Below are positions 35,701-47,379 of a stretch of DNA of 64,000 nt, piece by piece. Source of the DNA: Trichopria drosophilae (Eukaryota > Arthropoda > Insecta > Hymenoptera > Diapriidae); NCBI GenBank assembly GCA_030407085.1, contig CM059582.1, positions 161,750,001-161,814,000 of the forward strand, given 5' to 3'. Under the pieces are notes generated by a model that saw nothing but the letters and a program-made list of their open reading frames with translations, was not told the origin of the DNA and ran no database searches. How positions within the stretch are numbered: the first letter of the stretch is position 1; each line of letters opens with the position of its first letter. The position numbers and the translations under genes were made by a program.

Positions 35701-37373
35701 TAAACAAAAATTGATTTCATTATTTACGTCCTTAAAACCCAAGTTAAATGACAAGAAAAAAGAGCGCCGCCAGATTAGTGTCACACTGCGGGCACGGCGT
35801 ATTTTTTTCTTTCAGTGTAGATTATACAGTTCTTTAGCGACTATAATCGACCCCTCCTAAAGGGCGTACTTTATGAACATGAATGAAGATAAACTATGTT
35901 TGAACATTTCAATATTAAAAAAGAGCTAATTAAAGAATTACTAAATGTAATTAATAGTCATCTTCCTGACGCAAATCTTTAACGTTGGATTCAAGTAAGT
36001 TAAACCAAAATTGTCAACTACTGGGCATCAACGATACTAATTATAGTAGTTATTTTCTTTTTTGTTTGAAAAAACATGTATCGTGTAAAATTATTTAGTA
36101 ATGAAACATTTTCTTTTAGATTTTGTCGAATGAAATTGCATTTATACAATGGAAAAATGTTGCATATCTACAGAAAGTGGACATACCACTTTTATAGTTA
36201 CTATTTGGAGAAATCATTTTCTGAGAATAATAATTTATTTATTTATTTAAGTAAATTTGACGGGCTACTTATGATCCAAAAAGATCAACCCTTGACAATA
36301 ACAAAAATTTATGAGGTAACAAAATTGTTAAATGCGCTTTGTATAACAGAATAAAGGTAATATAATCAAACAATATATAAAGAAAAGATAGTAATAGATA
36401 GAAAATAACAAAAAGATAATAAATTAATTTAGATTCAAATTAGTGATAAGATTACGCAGCTGTGTTTTAAATGCAGAGATTTCATTTAACCCATTAACGC
36501 CTGAAATGACAATTTTTCTACTTCATTTTCAATCAAGTATTTCGTATCAAAATCAAAATTGAAAACAATTGAGAGGTGCGTATCCTACTGTTTTCGAGGT
36601 CGCTCTTCAAGATTCCCAGGTCAAAATTGAGTTTCAGCCATCAGGAATTCCAATATGACGCAGAACTTTTAAAAAAATTCCAAAAAATTGGGAATTATTT
36701 ATTCCTATCAATTACATATCAATGAACAAAGCTGAACAAAATACTTCAATTTTAAGGAAACATTTTACTTTTATACCCTACATCATTCTAACGACCTCAA
36801 AATGGCGTCAACAATGAAAATGTCTTTGAGAAATTTCTGGACGCTCTAACTTAAAAACTACGAACTTTTAAAAAAAAATGCCAAGAATGAAAAGTTCTTA
36901 AAATTCATCAAGCGATATAGTGGAATTTTTTCAAAAATTTTTTGATGACATTTTGAGACATATTTTTTAAACATTTTTTTCAAAATTGTAATTTATTTAC
37001 AAAAAATTCTGAAAAAAATTTAGTGTATTCTCTGATGAATTCTAAGAGTTATTTGTTCTTTGCAATTTTTTCAAAAAGTTGATGGTTTTCGAGGAAATGA
37101 ATTTCAAATATTATAGTTTAGGATTTTTTCCTCCCAAAAACTATTAATTTTTGGAAAAAATTGCAAAGAACAAAAAAGTCGTAGAATTCATAAGTGAATA
37201 CACCAAATTTTTTTCAGAATTTTTCATAAATAAATTATGATTTTGAAAAAAAATTTCTCAAAATGTCATTACAAAAATCTGAAAAAATTCCACTATATTT
37301 CTGGATTAATTCTAAGAACTTTTCATTCTTAGCATTTTTTTATAACAGCATGTAGTTTTTGAGCTAGAACGTT

Positions 37374-37404
<31 letters not shown>

Positions 37405-40400
37405 ATTAATTAACGGGCGGAATCGCCCTTTTTTACCAAATTGTTGCCGTATTAAATCGTAAGATTTAGCGAGAGCTGCAGATCGACTTAGAAAGATGGC
37501 GCCATACTTCACATTTGTGTATGAAATGTAGGACTGCAGAAACCTACACCAAGTACAGCAGCGGTCTTGAGTCGATTTCCGCCAGATAAACAATACTTTC
37601 GAAACGTAAACACAAACAACGTGGCTCGGCTTACTAACAGCGAGCTGCTGCTTGAAAACGAAATCGAAAAATTGTTCACCAGACGGGGATAGAACTCACG
37701 ACCTACGACTTCGTAGTCCAGTGCGTTAACCGCCTGAGCCACGAAGCCGATTTTTCAAAGAAATTTTCATTGTTGACACCATTTTGAGGTCGATACAATG
37801 ATGTGGGGTATAAAAGTAAAATTTTTCCTTAAAATTGAAGTATTTTATTCACCTTTATTCAGAGTTTCAATAGAATCCCAATATTCTAATAGCTCGAAAA
37901 AAATTGATAGGAATAAATAATTCCCAATTTTTTGGAATTTTTTTAAAAGTTCGGCACCATATTGGAATTCCTGATGGCTGAAACTCAATTTTGACCTTGG
38001 AATCTTGAAGAGCGACCTCGAAAACAATAGGATATGTACCTTCCAATTGTTTTTAACTTCGATTTTGATACGAAATACTTGATTGATAATGAAGTATAAA
38101 AAATGCCATTTCAAGCCTTAATGGGTTAATGTTAATAAAACGAATATTTTGCACTACTAAAGCATTTGCTATCGTTAAATCTAAAATGAAAGTAAAAATT
38201 CAGTGATTAATACACTGAAATGTCAACATTAATTTAATTTCTTTTCGAACAACTAAACATTTATTGCTATAAAAATAAACATTTAGCTTGCATTATTTTT
38301 GTAACTATTTAATATAAGCATTACAAACCTGTTCATATGTTGTTTCATACGTTTCCTCCTCCACTGGTTCTTCAAACTTCACAATTTCATTAGCATGGTA
38401 TTTATCATCATTTTCTTCATACTTCTCAGTATATTTTTCTTCATATGCCTCATCTCCTTCTTGGTACTGTTCTTCGTAAGATCCATCAGCTTCATACTCC
38501 TCCTGCTCAGCTTCTGACCCACTTGATTCGTGTTTAATTTTTTTAGCTTTCGTGTTCCTGCCTGCTACGATTCTCTTGAATCCTGAACCTCCAAGACTCT
38601 CGTGACGTCTCTCGTGTTTATTCTTATCACCGAGATATTTGAATCTCTGTCGACAAACGCTGCACGAGTAAGGCCTTTCGTTTGTATGCGTCCTTTCATG
38701 GCAGACTAGGGCACTCACTTGTTTGCACCTCCAAACGCAAAATCTGCATTGAAGCGGTCTTTCATCGCTATGACGATTTTGATGATGCTTGATCAACTGA
38801 ATCTTTGTTTTCAAATTGAAACCACAAATTTCGCACGTATACGGTCTGTCTTCAGAGTGGGATATCATGTGTGTCTTTAATCTTAAAGAATTCACAAATC
38901 GCTTTGGACAATGCGGACACTCCAAAGTACCTTCAAGCCGATTATGTAACGTCATCATGTGATGCCTCAGTCTAACTTCAGAAGTAAATGTTTCGTCGCA
39001 GTCTAAACATTTCATTGGATCTTTTTCAACATGGGTGTTCTTAATATGAGTTCTAAGGATCATTTCGGTCTTGAACGTCTTATCGCAATGATAACACGAC
39101 ACTCGTTTCAGATCTGACGTATCTGTATCACTTTTTGCCGAACCAGGCATGCTTTCGTTATGAATATGTGATAAATGCCATTCTAAGGATCGAGTCGAAA
39201 TCATCGATCTATTGCATATGTGACAAGTATAATGTCTCCCATCTTTGTGTTTACGATTTCGATGAATTACAAGCATCGAGTGATTCGGAAATTTCTCTCC
39301 GCAAACTTGACACGAGCATTCCTTCAAGCCCCTACTATCAGATTTTTCGTGTACTTTCAAATGCAGTCTTAAACCATCACGCCGATTGAATCCAACCCCA
39401 CACATGTCGCACCTATATTGCCTTTGGTCTTCGTGAATTCTCGTGTGTTGTTTAAGAGTTGAACTATTTTTAAACATTTTGTCGCAGTGCGGACACTTGA
39501 TCGTGTAAGCTTTATGCGTGTGCATATGTTTCGATAAGCTATATACAGGAACAGCTTTATTACAAACGGGACATTCACGTTTATTACTAATTGGTTGATG
39601 TTTGCGTATTCTATGATGCCTTAAACTGGCAGGATTTTTAAAATCAGCGCCGCAATCCTCACATAAATAAGCTCGCATCGAAGTGTGAACAGATTTTAAA
39701 TGAAAACTTAATTTAGTTTTAAACGCAAATTTTTTTGGACATTTTGGACACTGAAAAATTTTTTCTAAATCCATATGCCTGGTCTTTATATGTTGATCTA
39801 GTGTACCTTGATGCTTGAATTTTTCACCACATACGTCGCAAAGCTGTCCGAAAAGATCGTCGCAATGCTTTTGTTCGTGCTGTCTTTTTTTGCCTCTAGA
39901 ATCTAAAATTATGTTACAATATTTGCATATTAGCTTTTTAATACAACTAATATTATGATTTCTTTTGGCTTTATTTGTTGTAAATTTTTCGTCGCAGTCC
40001 TCGCAATGATGCAACAATTTAACGTCATGACCCTTTTCGTGTTCTTCTAACAATTCTTTATTAGTAAATTGTTCAAAACACCAATCGCAATCGAACGTTT
40101 CTTTTTCTAGAAACGGATCCTCTGGAATCTCTGGTTCCTCAATTTCTACTACATTTTTCCTGAGACTTATATTATTCTTTGTTTCAAATAAACTTATGAT
40201 GTCTTCATCTTTTAATCGAGAAACTATAATTCTTCGAGATTTTAAATATTCGAGAAATTCTTGTAATTTGTCTTCGTGTTCTTCACCTAAAACAACTCGT
40301 AATCTATCAATAGAGTCTGTCTGTGCTAAATCCTTCGTCATAATGTCGTGCTTCTTCTTAACTTCTGCCCATCTTTGTCGAAGTTTATCGAGACGTGCCG

Positions 40401-42126
40401 AACTTTTAGAGGTCATAAACCTTTCGTCGCATTCAACTGAATTTTCCATTTCCTCTTCAACGTCGATATTTTCTTTAAATTTTTGTTTCATTTCCATTTC
40501 ACTTAAATCCCCTAACATTCTTTGTTGATCTTGATAATTTATAATACTATATTCTTTATCGCCTTCAACATCTTCCATTTTTAGAATATTTGCCAAATTT
40601 AATTGTTCGCCTAAAATCTTTTCACGTTTTTTCTTGTATTCTTCGATTTGTTCGTCGATATAACTATCTTTAGGATCTGTTTTAGATTTTTCTGTTGCGT
40701 CATCTTTTGACTTGCTGGAACTATCTGGTTTTTTCTTATTCGACACCTTCTCTCCAGGTTTATCCATCTTTTTTATTTTTACAAGTAACAGTTCGTTGGG
40801 TGTATTTCCCTTGACTGTGACATACATTACACCTTCTTCCTCAGTCTTTATGTTTACTGTATCATGAACATTTAATTTAGGAATTTTATTTATTTTTTGA
40901 AAGTCTAATTTAGCGACTGCATTTTCAATACTTCCATCTTTTTTCGAATCGGTAGAAAGCTTTCGTTTCAAAATATTAGGCTGTTTTACTTGATTATCTT
41001 GTTCGCTGGAATTTGTAGTTTCGATTTTGGACACATCTGTAACTGTATTTTCGCAATTATCTTCGGTGCTTGAACCAACTTTTATGTATGCGTTAAGAGA
41101 TTTGTCGAACCTGTAAGCTAAATGGTCCAAATTATTACCGTCAATGTTTTCCTGCGAGTCATTCTCTAATATTTCCGAATTAATGGGTTCATTAGATGAA
41201 ATTTCCACACTTGTATTTTCTGGACATTCGGTATCAAATTCGCTTATACCACATTCGGATATATCGTGATCTAACATGTCATCCGGATCGAATTCTTCAA
41301 TCGATTCATTTTCATCTTGTTGTTCCAACATTACGCTTGTAGAGTACTCGAAATCGCTAGATTCTGACTTTAAAAGAGTTTGATAATCAGTTATAATATC
41401 TTTAGTAGTGTCGGCATTTGGTTCATCATTTGGAAATTGCGGAAGATGACATTGATATTCATCTATTTTAATTTCCGAGTCCTGATCGTTTACTTCTTTG
41501 ACGCTTGGACTTTTTGAAAGATCAGTTTCCTCTTCAGGAACGGTTTTCGGAAGTGATTCGCTAAGCGAAGAATAAATAGATTTCAACTTAACTTCGGCTT
41601 TTTTAATCTGCATGAAAAATTTATAACTCATTTTCAAGTCGCATATGCAATCCATACAGAGTTGGGTGGATAAACTGGTATTTTTGTCAATATTTTCTAA
41701 ATGTCGCATTTGTTGATTCAGTCTCATTTGAATCCCCTTCTCGCCAAAAATATCAACCAACGGCATCTTCAAACCTGCACAAGTGCGACAATATTTACGC
41801 AGGTCTTCTTTAATGCCTTCAATGGTTGTAAAACTTTTTTTTGGCATCGGTGGAGACAATAACGAAGGAAGTTTTACGTAAGGAGTCGCTTTTTTAAGGT
41901 CGCTGATGTTTTTAATCAGCTGACCTTCTTTTTCTTTTCCAGATGGTGAATTTTGTTTCGATACAACCTTCTGATTAGCGCCTTGTTTTGCATCTTGTAT
42001 CAATTTACGTTTCTTTTTTAAACCAGTCGCTTCGCTGTAATTGTGGTCTTTATTATGGGTTGATGATTTTTCAGAGACCACGTCTGAATGTTCTTCACTC
42101 TGTTTTAACGGTTGGTCTGTCTCCAT
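32761..42126 (-). CDS. ZAD-type C2H2 zinc-finger protein, 17 fingers
   Basis: A probable nuclear DNA-binding regulator. CDS on the minus strand: 42126-38329 joined to 33054-32761, about 1363 residues; donor CAG|GTTTGT and acceptor TTTAG|GCA join in phase 0. The N-terminus is Lys-rich. Residues about 111-185 form a ZAD (zinc-finger-associated) dimerisation domain with Cys pairs CRTC (113, 116) and CMDC (157, 160). A long acidic/Ser-rich linker follows, then 17 C2H2 fingers from about residue 676 to 1177, beginning CDWCFEQFTNKELLEEHEKG and ending CSVCRQRFKYLGDKNKHERR; finger 2 ends in Cys instead of the second His (C2HC). The tail repeats acidic YEE/EEKY units, and the last exon adds an acidic, Thr/Gln-rich stretch resembling an activation domain. 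The frame is open a few codons upstream of the first ATG, behind a possible acceptor at about 42151, so an upstream exon may supply the true start. The 5.27-kb intron is full of repeats. Confidence 0.93.
33190..34660. repeat. Foldback-like repeat in the zinc-finger gene intron
   Basis: GAGTAATTCCACAGATTTTT at 33350-33373 is an exact 24-bp complement of 34618-34641. The left edge (TCTCGGAAGAAAAGTGGTAT) is related to the units at 20763 and 21129, so this is another member of that family. The rest of 33055-34780 is AT-rich with no gene. A short GATAATGGTAAC tandem lies at 34710-34735. Confidence 0.45.
34780..35290 (-). pseudogene. Penelope-like element GIY-YIG endonuclease fragment
   Basis: Read on the minus strand from about 35290: TPKQIIKNELDFTKTI, then NKRFNSLENIFRTKINKVDF, then KRSNIMYKIYCGECDATYI and RKTKGYLKMRIYEHKNDWK, then HMLNTGHNFQFSEV before a stop. 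The CxxC...YI..T...L..R..EH pattern is the GIY-YIG domain of Penelope-like retroelements, with Gly of YIG replaced by Arg. Only this endonuclease part and its linker remain. It lies in the zinc-finger gene intron. Confidence 0.7.
35291..36489. other. Zinc-finger gene intron, nothing recognisable
   Basis: AT-rich. The 92-codon plus-strand frame at 36076-36354 matches nothing I know and has poor composition; I do not call it. Confidence 0.4.
36490..38125. mobile_element. TTAA-flanked CCCATTAACG palindrome, split by a SINE
   Basis: Termini CCCATTAACGCC and its near-complement, with TTAA immediately outside both ends (36486-36489 and 38126-38129). The arms are close reverse complements over several hundred bp each (GAGGTCGCTCTTCAAGATTC, CAGCCATCAGGAATTCCAAT and others). 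A TTAA target and 5'-CCC terminus are typical of piggyBac-type elements. A related palindrome is at 61620-62756. The SINE at 37379-37752 sits in the right arm. Confidence 0.8.
37379..37752 (-). mobile_element. tRNA-derived SINE, copy 2
   Basis: Reverse-strand copy of the SINE at 26345: box A complement CCGCCTGAGCCACG, box B complement GGATAGAACTC, the same body and the same GGGCGGAATCGCCC end with a long T-run (A-tail). It interrupts the right arm of the palindrome at 36490-38125. The uninterrupted left arm near 36825-36850 shows the empty site (GAAATTTCTGG on the complement). Confidence 0.8.
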
Positions 42127-42639
42127 TTGTTTTTCAACATCTACAACAAGAAAAGTTGATTTTTCTCGTAACTAACCCAATTCCAATAAATTACAAAAAC
42201 TTTGTTTTAAGCTTTCACATTTACAAAACATTTTAAAATAATTATTCAATCCCGGTGTTTAAAAATTAACTAAGATATTTATCGATATACCCATTTCATG
42301 CATTATTTAACCAAAATTTGTACATTGTAAAATTATATACATTATCTTAATTTGTTTATATACATTTGTATACAAGCACTTTTTTGTTATCAACAGTATG
42401 TACCTCGAGTCTATTGTTCCTAAGAGATTGATCACATACTAGTTTAACATTTAAGTAAATATTTATTTCATTAAATACCTATACATTCTATAACATTTTT
42501 CACATTAGTTTTTCCAGAAACAGGTGAACTCTGTGTCTTGAGTGAACACTCAGTTTAATCAACGAATATAGACGCTTATAGAAGCACTGATCTCATGTAA
42601 AAGCGTAGCATAGGGAAGTTGCTGGCAAACATGAAACCT
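42127..42639. other. Upstream region of the zinc-finger coding exon
   Basis: Likely intron or 5' UTR for the minus-strand gene: a possible acceptor (TTGTTGTAG on the minus strand) lies at about 42151-42159. No upstream exon could be placed with confidence. Confidence 0.35.
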
Positions 42640-42832
42640 GTAGTCACCGCATTCAACCAAATTGACCAACTTATCCGATCCCACTCTAACGCCTTTCTAC
42701 TCCCACCCCCTTCTGCCGGGTCACGCGAGGCCCCGCCCATTGAGCAATCAGATGCGAGCAATTAAACCGCGAAATTTGACTTGTCGTCGCGGCACTTCTA
42801 AGAACTCTACGTTCGAAATTACTGTGAAAATC

Positions 42833-42960
42833 GCCGAAGTAATTTTACAGTGAAATGGTGGAAATTAAAATACCAGTGAAAATCATGGTAAATTTACAGC
42901 GTTGCGGTAAAATTCCTACAGTATCGACGTGATTTTACATGTCCACTGTAAATAAAAGAT
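42833..42960. repeat. Dispersed repeat, copy 1 of 2
   Basis: GAAGTAATTTTACAGTGAAA, then GCGGTAAAATTCCTACA and TATCGACGTGATTTTACATG. Nearly identical to 45851-45968 in the same orientation, so the two belong to one family inserted twice within 3 kb. Confidence 0.7.
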
Positions 42961-43230
42961 GTACGTTTTTAATGTCGACATTTGATGAAAAATTATAGGA
43001 TAATTTTTTTTTGGCGAGGTGAACAGATTCAACAAAACTTCTTTCGTCATTACTGGGGTCAATTTAACGTTTGTTATGAACATTTTGAAAAAATTAACAT
43101 AACCGGTAATATCCAACAACGAATTAGTAATTTCGAAACACATTATAGAATTATCATTCACCCTTTGAAGCACACATTTTTCTTTACATGGAAAATGGTT
43201 GGAATTTATTACTCGGAGGTTTTCGGGGTC

Positions 43231-43675
43231 GCTGATTACGAATATGACCTCAGATTTTAAAAATACAAAATGGCGGATCCAATATGGTGGAATAAATTAG
43301 GAAAAAGTTGCATGATCGAGATTAAATTAGGGACATGTGAGTTTTCGGAGTCACTGATTCCGAATAAGACCTCAGATTTTCAAAATTCAAAATGGCGGAT
43401 TCAAGATGGCGGACCAAATTAGGAAACAGTTTCTTGATCGAGATGACACTGGGTACACGGAAGTTGTCGGAATCGCTGAGTACGAATATGGTTTCAACTG
43501 TTCAATATTGAAAATGCCGGATCTAAGATGGCGGATCTAAGATTGCGGACTAAATTAGGAAAAGGTTGCTTGATCGAGATAAAATTGGGAACTCGGGAGA
43601 GTTTTCGAAGTCGCTGATTACGAATATGGCGTCGGATTTCCAATCTTCAAAATGTCAGATCCAAGATTACAATTT
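43231..43675 (+). repeat. Tandem repeat, about 121-bp unit, 3.5 copies
   Basis: Each unit contains GAATATG or GAATAAG, then CAAAATGGCGGAT(C/T)CAA, GGCGGACCAAATTAGGAAA, TTGATCGAGAT and GTTTTCGGAGTCGCT. Units start near 43231, 43352, 43479 and 43617; the last is partial. The ATGGCGGATCC word is shared with the elements at 29150-31276 and 44466-46915. Confidence 0.7.
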
Positions 43676-45850
43676 TAGGGCCTGAGTAAAGATTGGTCCC
43701 CTGAAGTCCGTTCGAGGCTGCACAATTGTTACGAGGTCTTACAATTTTACGGCCAAGAATCAAAAACAAAAAGAGCATAAAAAAGAAAAGTATCAAAAAA
43801 TATTAAGAAAACAACAAAAAAGGTATAAAAAAATATTAAAAAAAAAACAAAGGTATTAAAAAAGTGGAGCTACAAGCTTACTACGTCATCGTCGTTAGCT
43901 CTGGATTATGCCAAGGGTAAGTAGTCAACGTCGGCAATATCTAATGTACAATTTTTCATCTAAATTGTAGTATTTCTTAATCTCAAAAATTTTCAAAAAT
44001 AGTTTTAGCAAATTTTGAATCTATCATCAGAAAGTTTTCAAAATTCAAAATGCATTACATATATGCTTATTTCGGGCCCCCAAAATCTCCGGATAATCGT
44101 TTCCAGGCATAAATACATGTTATTTTTAAAATGTTTGTACTGCCATTTTGAATTTTGAAAATCTGACCCCATATTCGTCATCAGCGCCCATAAAACCCCC
44201 TTAGTAAAAGTTCCCATGAAAATCAAAACTGAAATAAGCTGGAAAACGCTTTTTTTTTAAACTGCATTTTTGTAGTGTTTGTTTATTTCTAACTTTTACA
44301 ACAAATGAAATTTGAATATTAGTGGTGTAATATTGTTGACAAATACCTTAGCTACTAGAAAAACCAACTAATATTTTTAAATACCTCAAAATTGCATTTT
44401 TATAAATAAAATAATCTGGCAGAAAAGGTGGTCCCTGAGAGGGCCACCATGCTTCAAAGGGTTAAGGAACAATTGTACATAAATTTAATGTGACGTATGA
44501 CATTAATTTTTAGTAGTAAAACGCAGTGGCAACAAATTTGGAATAGACCTTTTTATTGCCCAAAACCTGCTCTTTCGAATAGTGTACCGAATAATGCCGC
44601 AAATTTAAAAGAAAAAAAATGAGCATTTATTTAACAAAAATCAGGAATTATTTAGGTTTATTCTTCTATTATAATTATTTTTTATCATTTTCCGCGTTAT
44701 AAAACCTCAGATATTTATAAATATTGCGTAAAAAGTGTTTGGGATAGTAGACAGAACTATTGTAAGAATTAAATTTCAAAATGCCTACTAAAATCGATTT
44801 TTTTCAAAAACATAGTCGCATGTATTCAATCGATTTACCCGAATGATATCACTGAAAGCTTGGTACCCAGAGGTTTTTGGGGTCATTGAGTCTAAATCTG
44901 ATGTTATTTTTCAAAATTCAAAATGATGGATCCACAACACGGAATCAGCGACCCCAAAAACCACTAAGTACCAAGAATGAAGTGATTTTGTTTGATTTTA
45001 GTAAATAGGTTTGTCATATTGGATCCACCATTTTGAATGTTTGAAAACTAACTTTACATTTAGAATCAACGACCCCGAAAAAACGGTAATCAAGTTTGAA
45101 GTGATTTCAGTCGACTGAGTACTACACACGACTATGATTTTGAGAAGAAATTAAATTTAGTAGCCATTTTTGAGCGGCTATTTTGAAATTTAATTTTTTG
45201 CATTAATTCTATCTTCTAACATTTTTCACGCGATATTTAAAAATACCTGACGTATTTTAATGCGGAAATGATAAAAAATATTGTATTTTTTCTTGTTCGT
45301 GTTTTATTCATAAACATCTGAATTTTGCGTCTTTTCATGAAAGATATTGCAATAACCTTTGAAATGCCGTAATAAATGTCGGCTTAAGTATGGCAAAAGT
45401 GATTGCTGGGGAGTGTATCTACTGTGAAAATTGTCAGTTGTAATATCCCAAGACCTTCAAAATTATCGGAATATTTCCCGATAGGTTTGTTGCAAACAAG
45501 TGAATATGTCAAGTCTTGAAGGTTAAAGCTACGCACTCGGGATCTTTCTGCAAAACTTAACATATTTATTTGTTCGCAGGAAAGTTAGAGGGAAATATTG
45601 CGATTAATTTTGAATGTCGAGGGGTATTCGGCGGATTATTTTTTGTGACCGGTATTTGAAGTTACAGCTGAGCAGAGAGGAGAGGCAAATATATGAATTT
45701 AGAAGTTTTAACAAATGAGTAGCGAGTGTGCAATTTTCGAATGCAATTTCCAGGAGCTGCCGTGGAATTTCCAGTATAATTTTAAACAAATGACCATAGA
45801 ACCTTTTGAATATCGCGCTCTGATTGGCTGAAATCCAGTCGCGAAAAATA

Positions 45851-45968
45851 ATCGAAGTAATTTTACAGTGAAATGATGGAAATTAAAATACCATTGAAAA
45901 TCATTGTAAGTTTACATCGTTGCGGTAAAATTCCTACATTATCGACGTGATTTTACATGTGCACTGTA
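45851..45968. repeat. Dispersed repeat, copy 2 of 2
   Basis: Direct copy of 42833-42960, inside the unpaired centre of the TTAA-flanked foldback. Confidence 0.7.
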
Positions 45969-46254
45969 CTAAGAAATCAGCCGGATTTTGGTGAGGGGGA
46001 CACTATACTCGCGAGAGTGGAGCAGATACATAAATCCCTAGCACAAGATTGTAATTTTACATTCTCCGTGCTTTTTTACGTGAAAAACAGTGGAAAATTA
46101 CAAAGACGGATGTCTATATACGGATATGTCTTATTTCCACCGTTGTCGTTGTAAATTTATATTTCCATTGTAAATTTTACATGTTTATGGAAAATTTCCC
46201 TCTATTTTCGAATGAATTTTACAAGAAAATTGTAATTTTACTATGAAAATAAGG

Positions 46255-46360
46255 GTGCACCCCAAAAACCCGACAAATCACAAAACAGACACTTCAAAAA
46301 CCCGACATTTAAAAACCAAACAGTTCGAAAACACATATTCAAAAAACCCGGACATTTCAA
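46255..46360 (+). repeat. Short array of TTCAAAAACCCGACA units
   Basis: Imperfect repeats of about 17 bp (CAAAAACCCGACAAATCAC, TTCAAAAACCCGACATTT, TTCAAAAAACCCGGACATTT). They resemble the interior of the MITE at 47924-48422 and are probably a fragment of a relative. Confidence 0.5.
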
Positions 46361-47379
46361 AATGCACACATATTGTATTACTAAAGTCGATTTTTTTTCA
46401 AAGTCATAGTCGCATTTGTTCAAACGTTTGACCCGAATGACCTCACTTCAAACTTGGTACCCAGCGATTTTTGGGGTCGTTGAGTCCAAATCTGATGTTG
46501 GTTTTCAAAAATTCAAAATGGCGGATCTACAATTCGATATCAGTAACCCCAAAAACCAATCCAGTAATAAGAAAAAAATCAAATTTAGCAGCCATTTTTG
46601 AAATTTAATTTTGTGCACTAGTTCTATCTTCTAGCCCAAACATTTTCGACGCTATATTTATAAATATCTTAGGTATTCTAATGCGAGGAATGATAACAAA
46701 TAATGATAAGTGAATAAAAATTCTACAAAAATTTCGATTTTCGTTAAATAAATGCTCGTAATTTTTTTATTTTTAAATTTGTGGCATTTTTTGATACACC
46801 ATTCGAAAAAGTAGGGTCGGGTAAGGAAATACGTTTATTCCAATAGTTACTTTACTCCGCTTTACTACTAAAAAGTACTGTCAAACTTGACGTTAAATTT
46901 ATGTACATTAGATCCTTAAAGGGTTAAGGACGTTTTATTAATGGTAATTCTTTTGTCTCGTTTTGAATCGTCTAAGTAAATTACATCAAAATTATAAAAA
47001 TAAGACCAATTAAATTAGATCAAATGGAAGTATAATTTATCAAATGAATGCAAATTAATTTTTTTGAATGTACATTACAGAAATAAAACAATACCTTATA
47101 GAGAACAAAGAACTATTATGATTTCCACTTATAAAAAAAGGAAAATATTTAATAAAGTGCATTGAAATGATTTTGCAAATACATTTGAAATGTAGCGAGT
47201 TCCGTGTGGTGTCGCGCCGACAGTTAAATTTCGCGGTTTGCTTGCCCGCACCTGATTGCCCGGTGGGCGGGGTCTCCTGTGATGCGGCGGAGGGAGGTGG
47301 GGGAAGATGGGCACTGAAGTGGGATCGAAAAAGTTGGTCAGATTAACTTTGGACTGTAGTGCGTTTTCCACTTGTATGG

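Larger units (their letters stand above)
44466..46915. mobile_element. TTAA-flanked foldback element with a later insertion
   Basis: Inverted termini GGAACAATTGTACATAAATT and AATTTATGTACATTAGATCC, flanked by TTAA at 44462-44465 and 46916-46919; the wider AAAGGGTTAAGGA is repeated directly at both sides. Pairing arms extend inward several hundred bp (TTTAGTAGTAAAACGC against GCTTTACTACTAAAAAG). Middle sequence at about 45390-46370 is unpaired and carries the second copy of the 120-bp repeat. Confidence 0.65.
42640..47370. repeat. Composite nested repeat bounded by GC-rich inverted arms
   Basis: About 42640-42830 and 47190-47370 are diverged reverse complements (GATCCCACT, CCCCGCCCA, GGGCAATCA or AGCAATCAGATGCG, AACCGCGAAATTT). 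Peptides read from the two arms look alike only for this reason. Between them lie a 121-bp tandem (43231-43675), a TTAA-flanked foldback (44466-46915), and two direct copies of a 120-bp repeat (42833-42960 and 45851-45968). I see no transposase. Confidence 0.55.

Noticed and set aside
37375..37767. AGAAATTTT as the target duplication of SINE copy 2
   Set aside because: The intact palindrome arm shows that a similar sequence was already repeated at the empty site, so the true duplication cannot be resolved within the T-run.
39135..40528. Plus-strand and alternate-frame ORFs within the zinc-finger exon
   Set aside because: They are antisense or off-frame shadows of the 17-finger coding sequence, which has full family support.
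43231..43675. CRISPR-like spaced repeat
   Set aside because: The units are about 121 bp, contiguous and diverged, in a eukaryotic genome with no cas genes; it is an ordinary tandem repeat.
42576..47371. Similar peptides on opposite strands at 42662-42853 and 47129-47371
   Set aside because: The similarity comes from the inverted GC-rich repeat arms; there is no initiation context, splice structure or family match.
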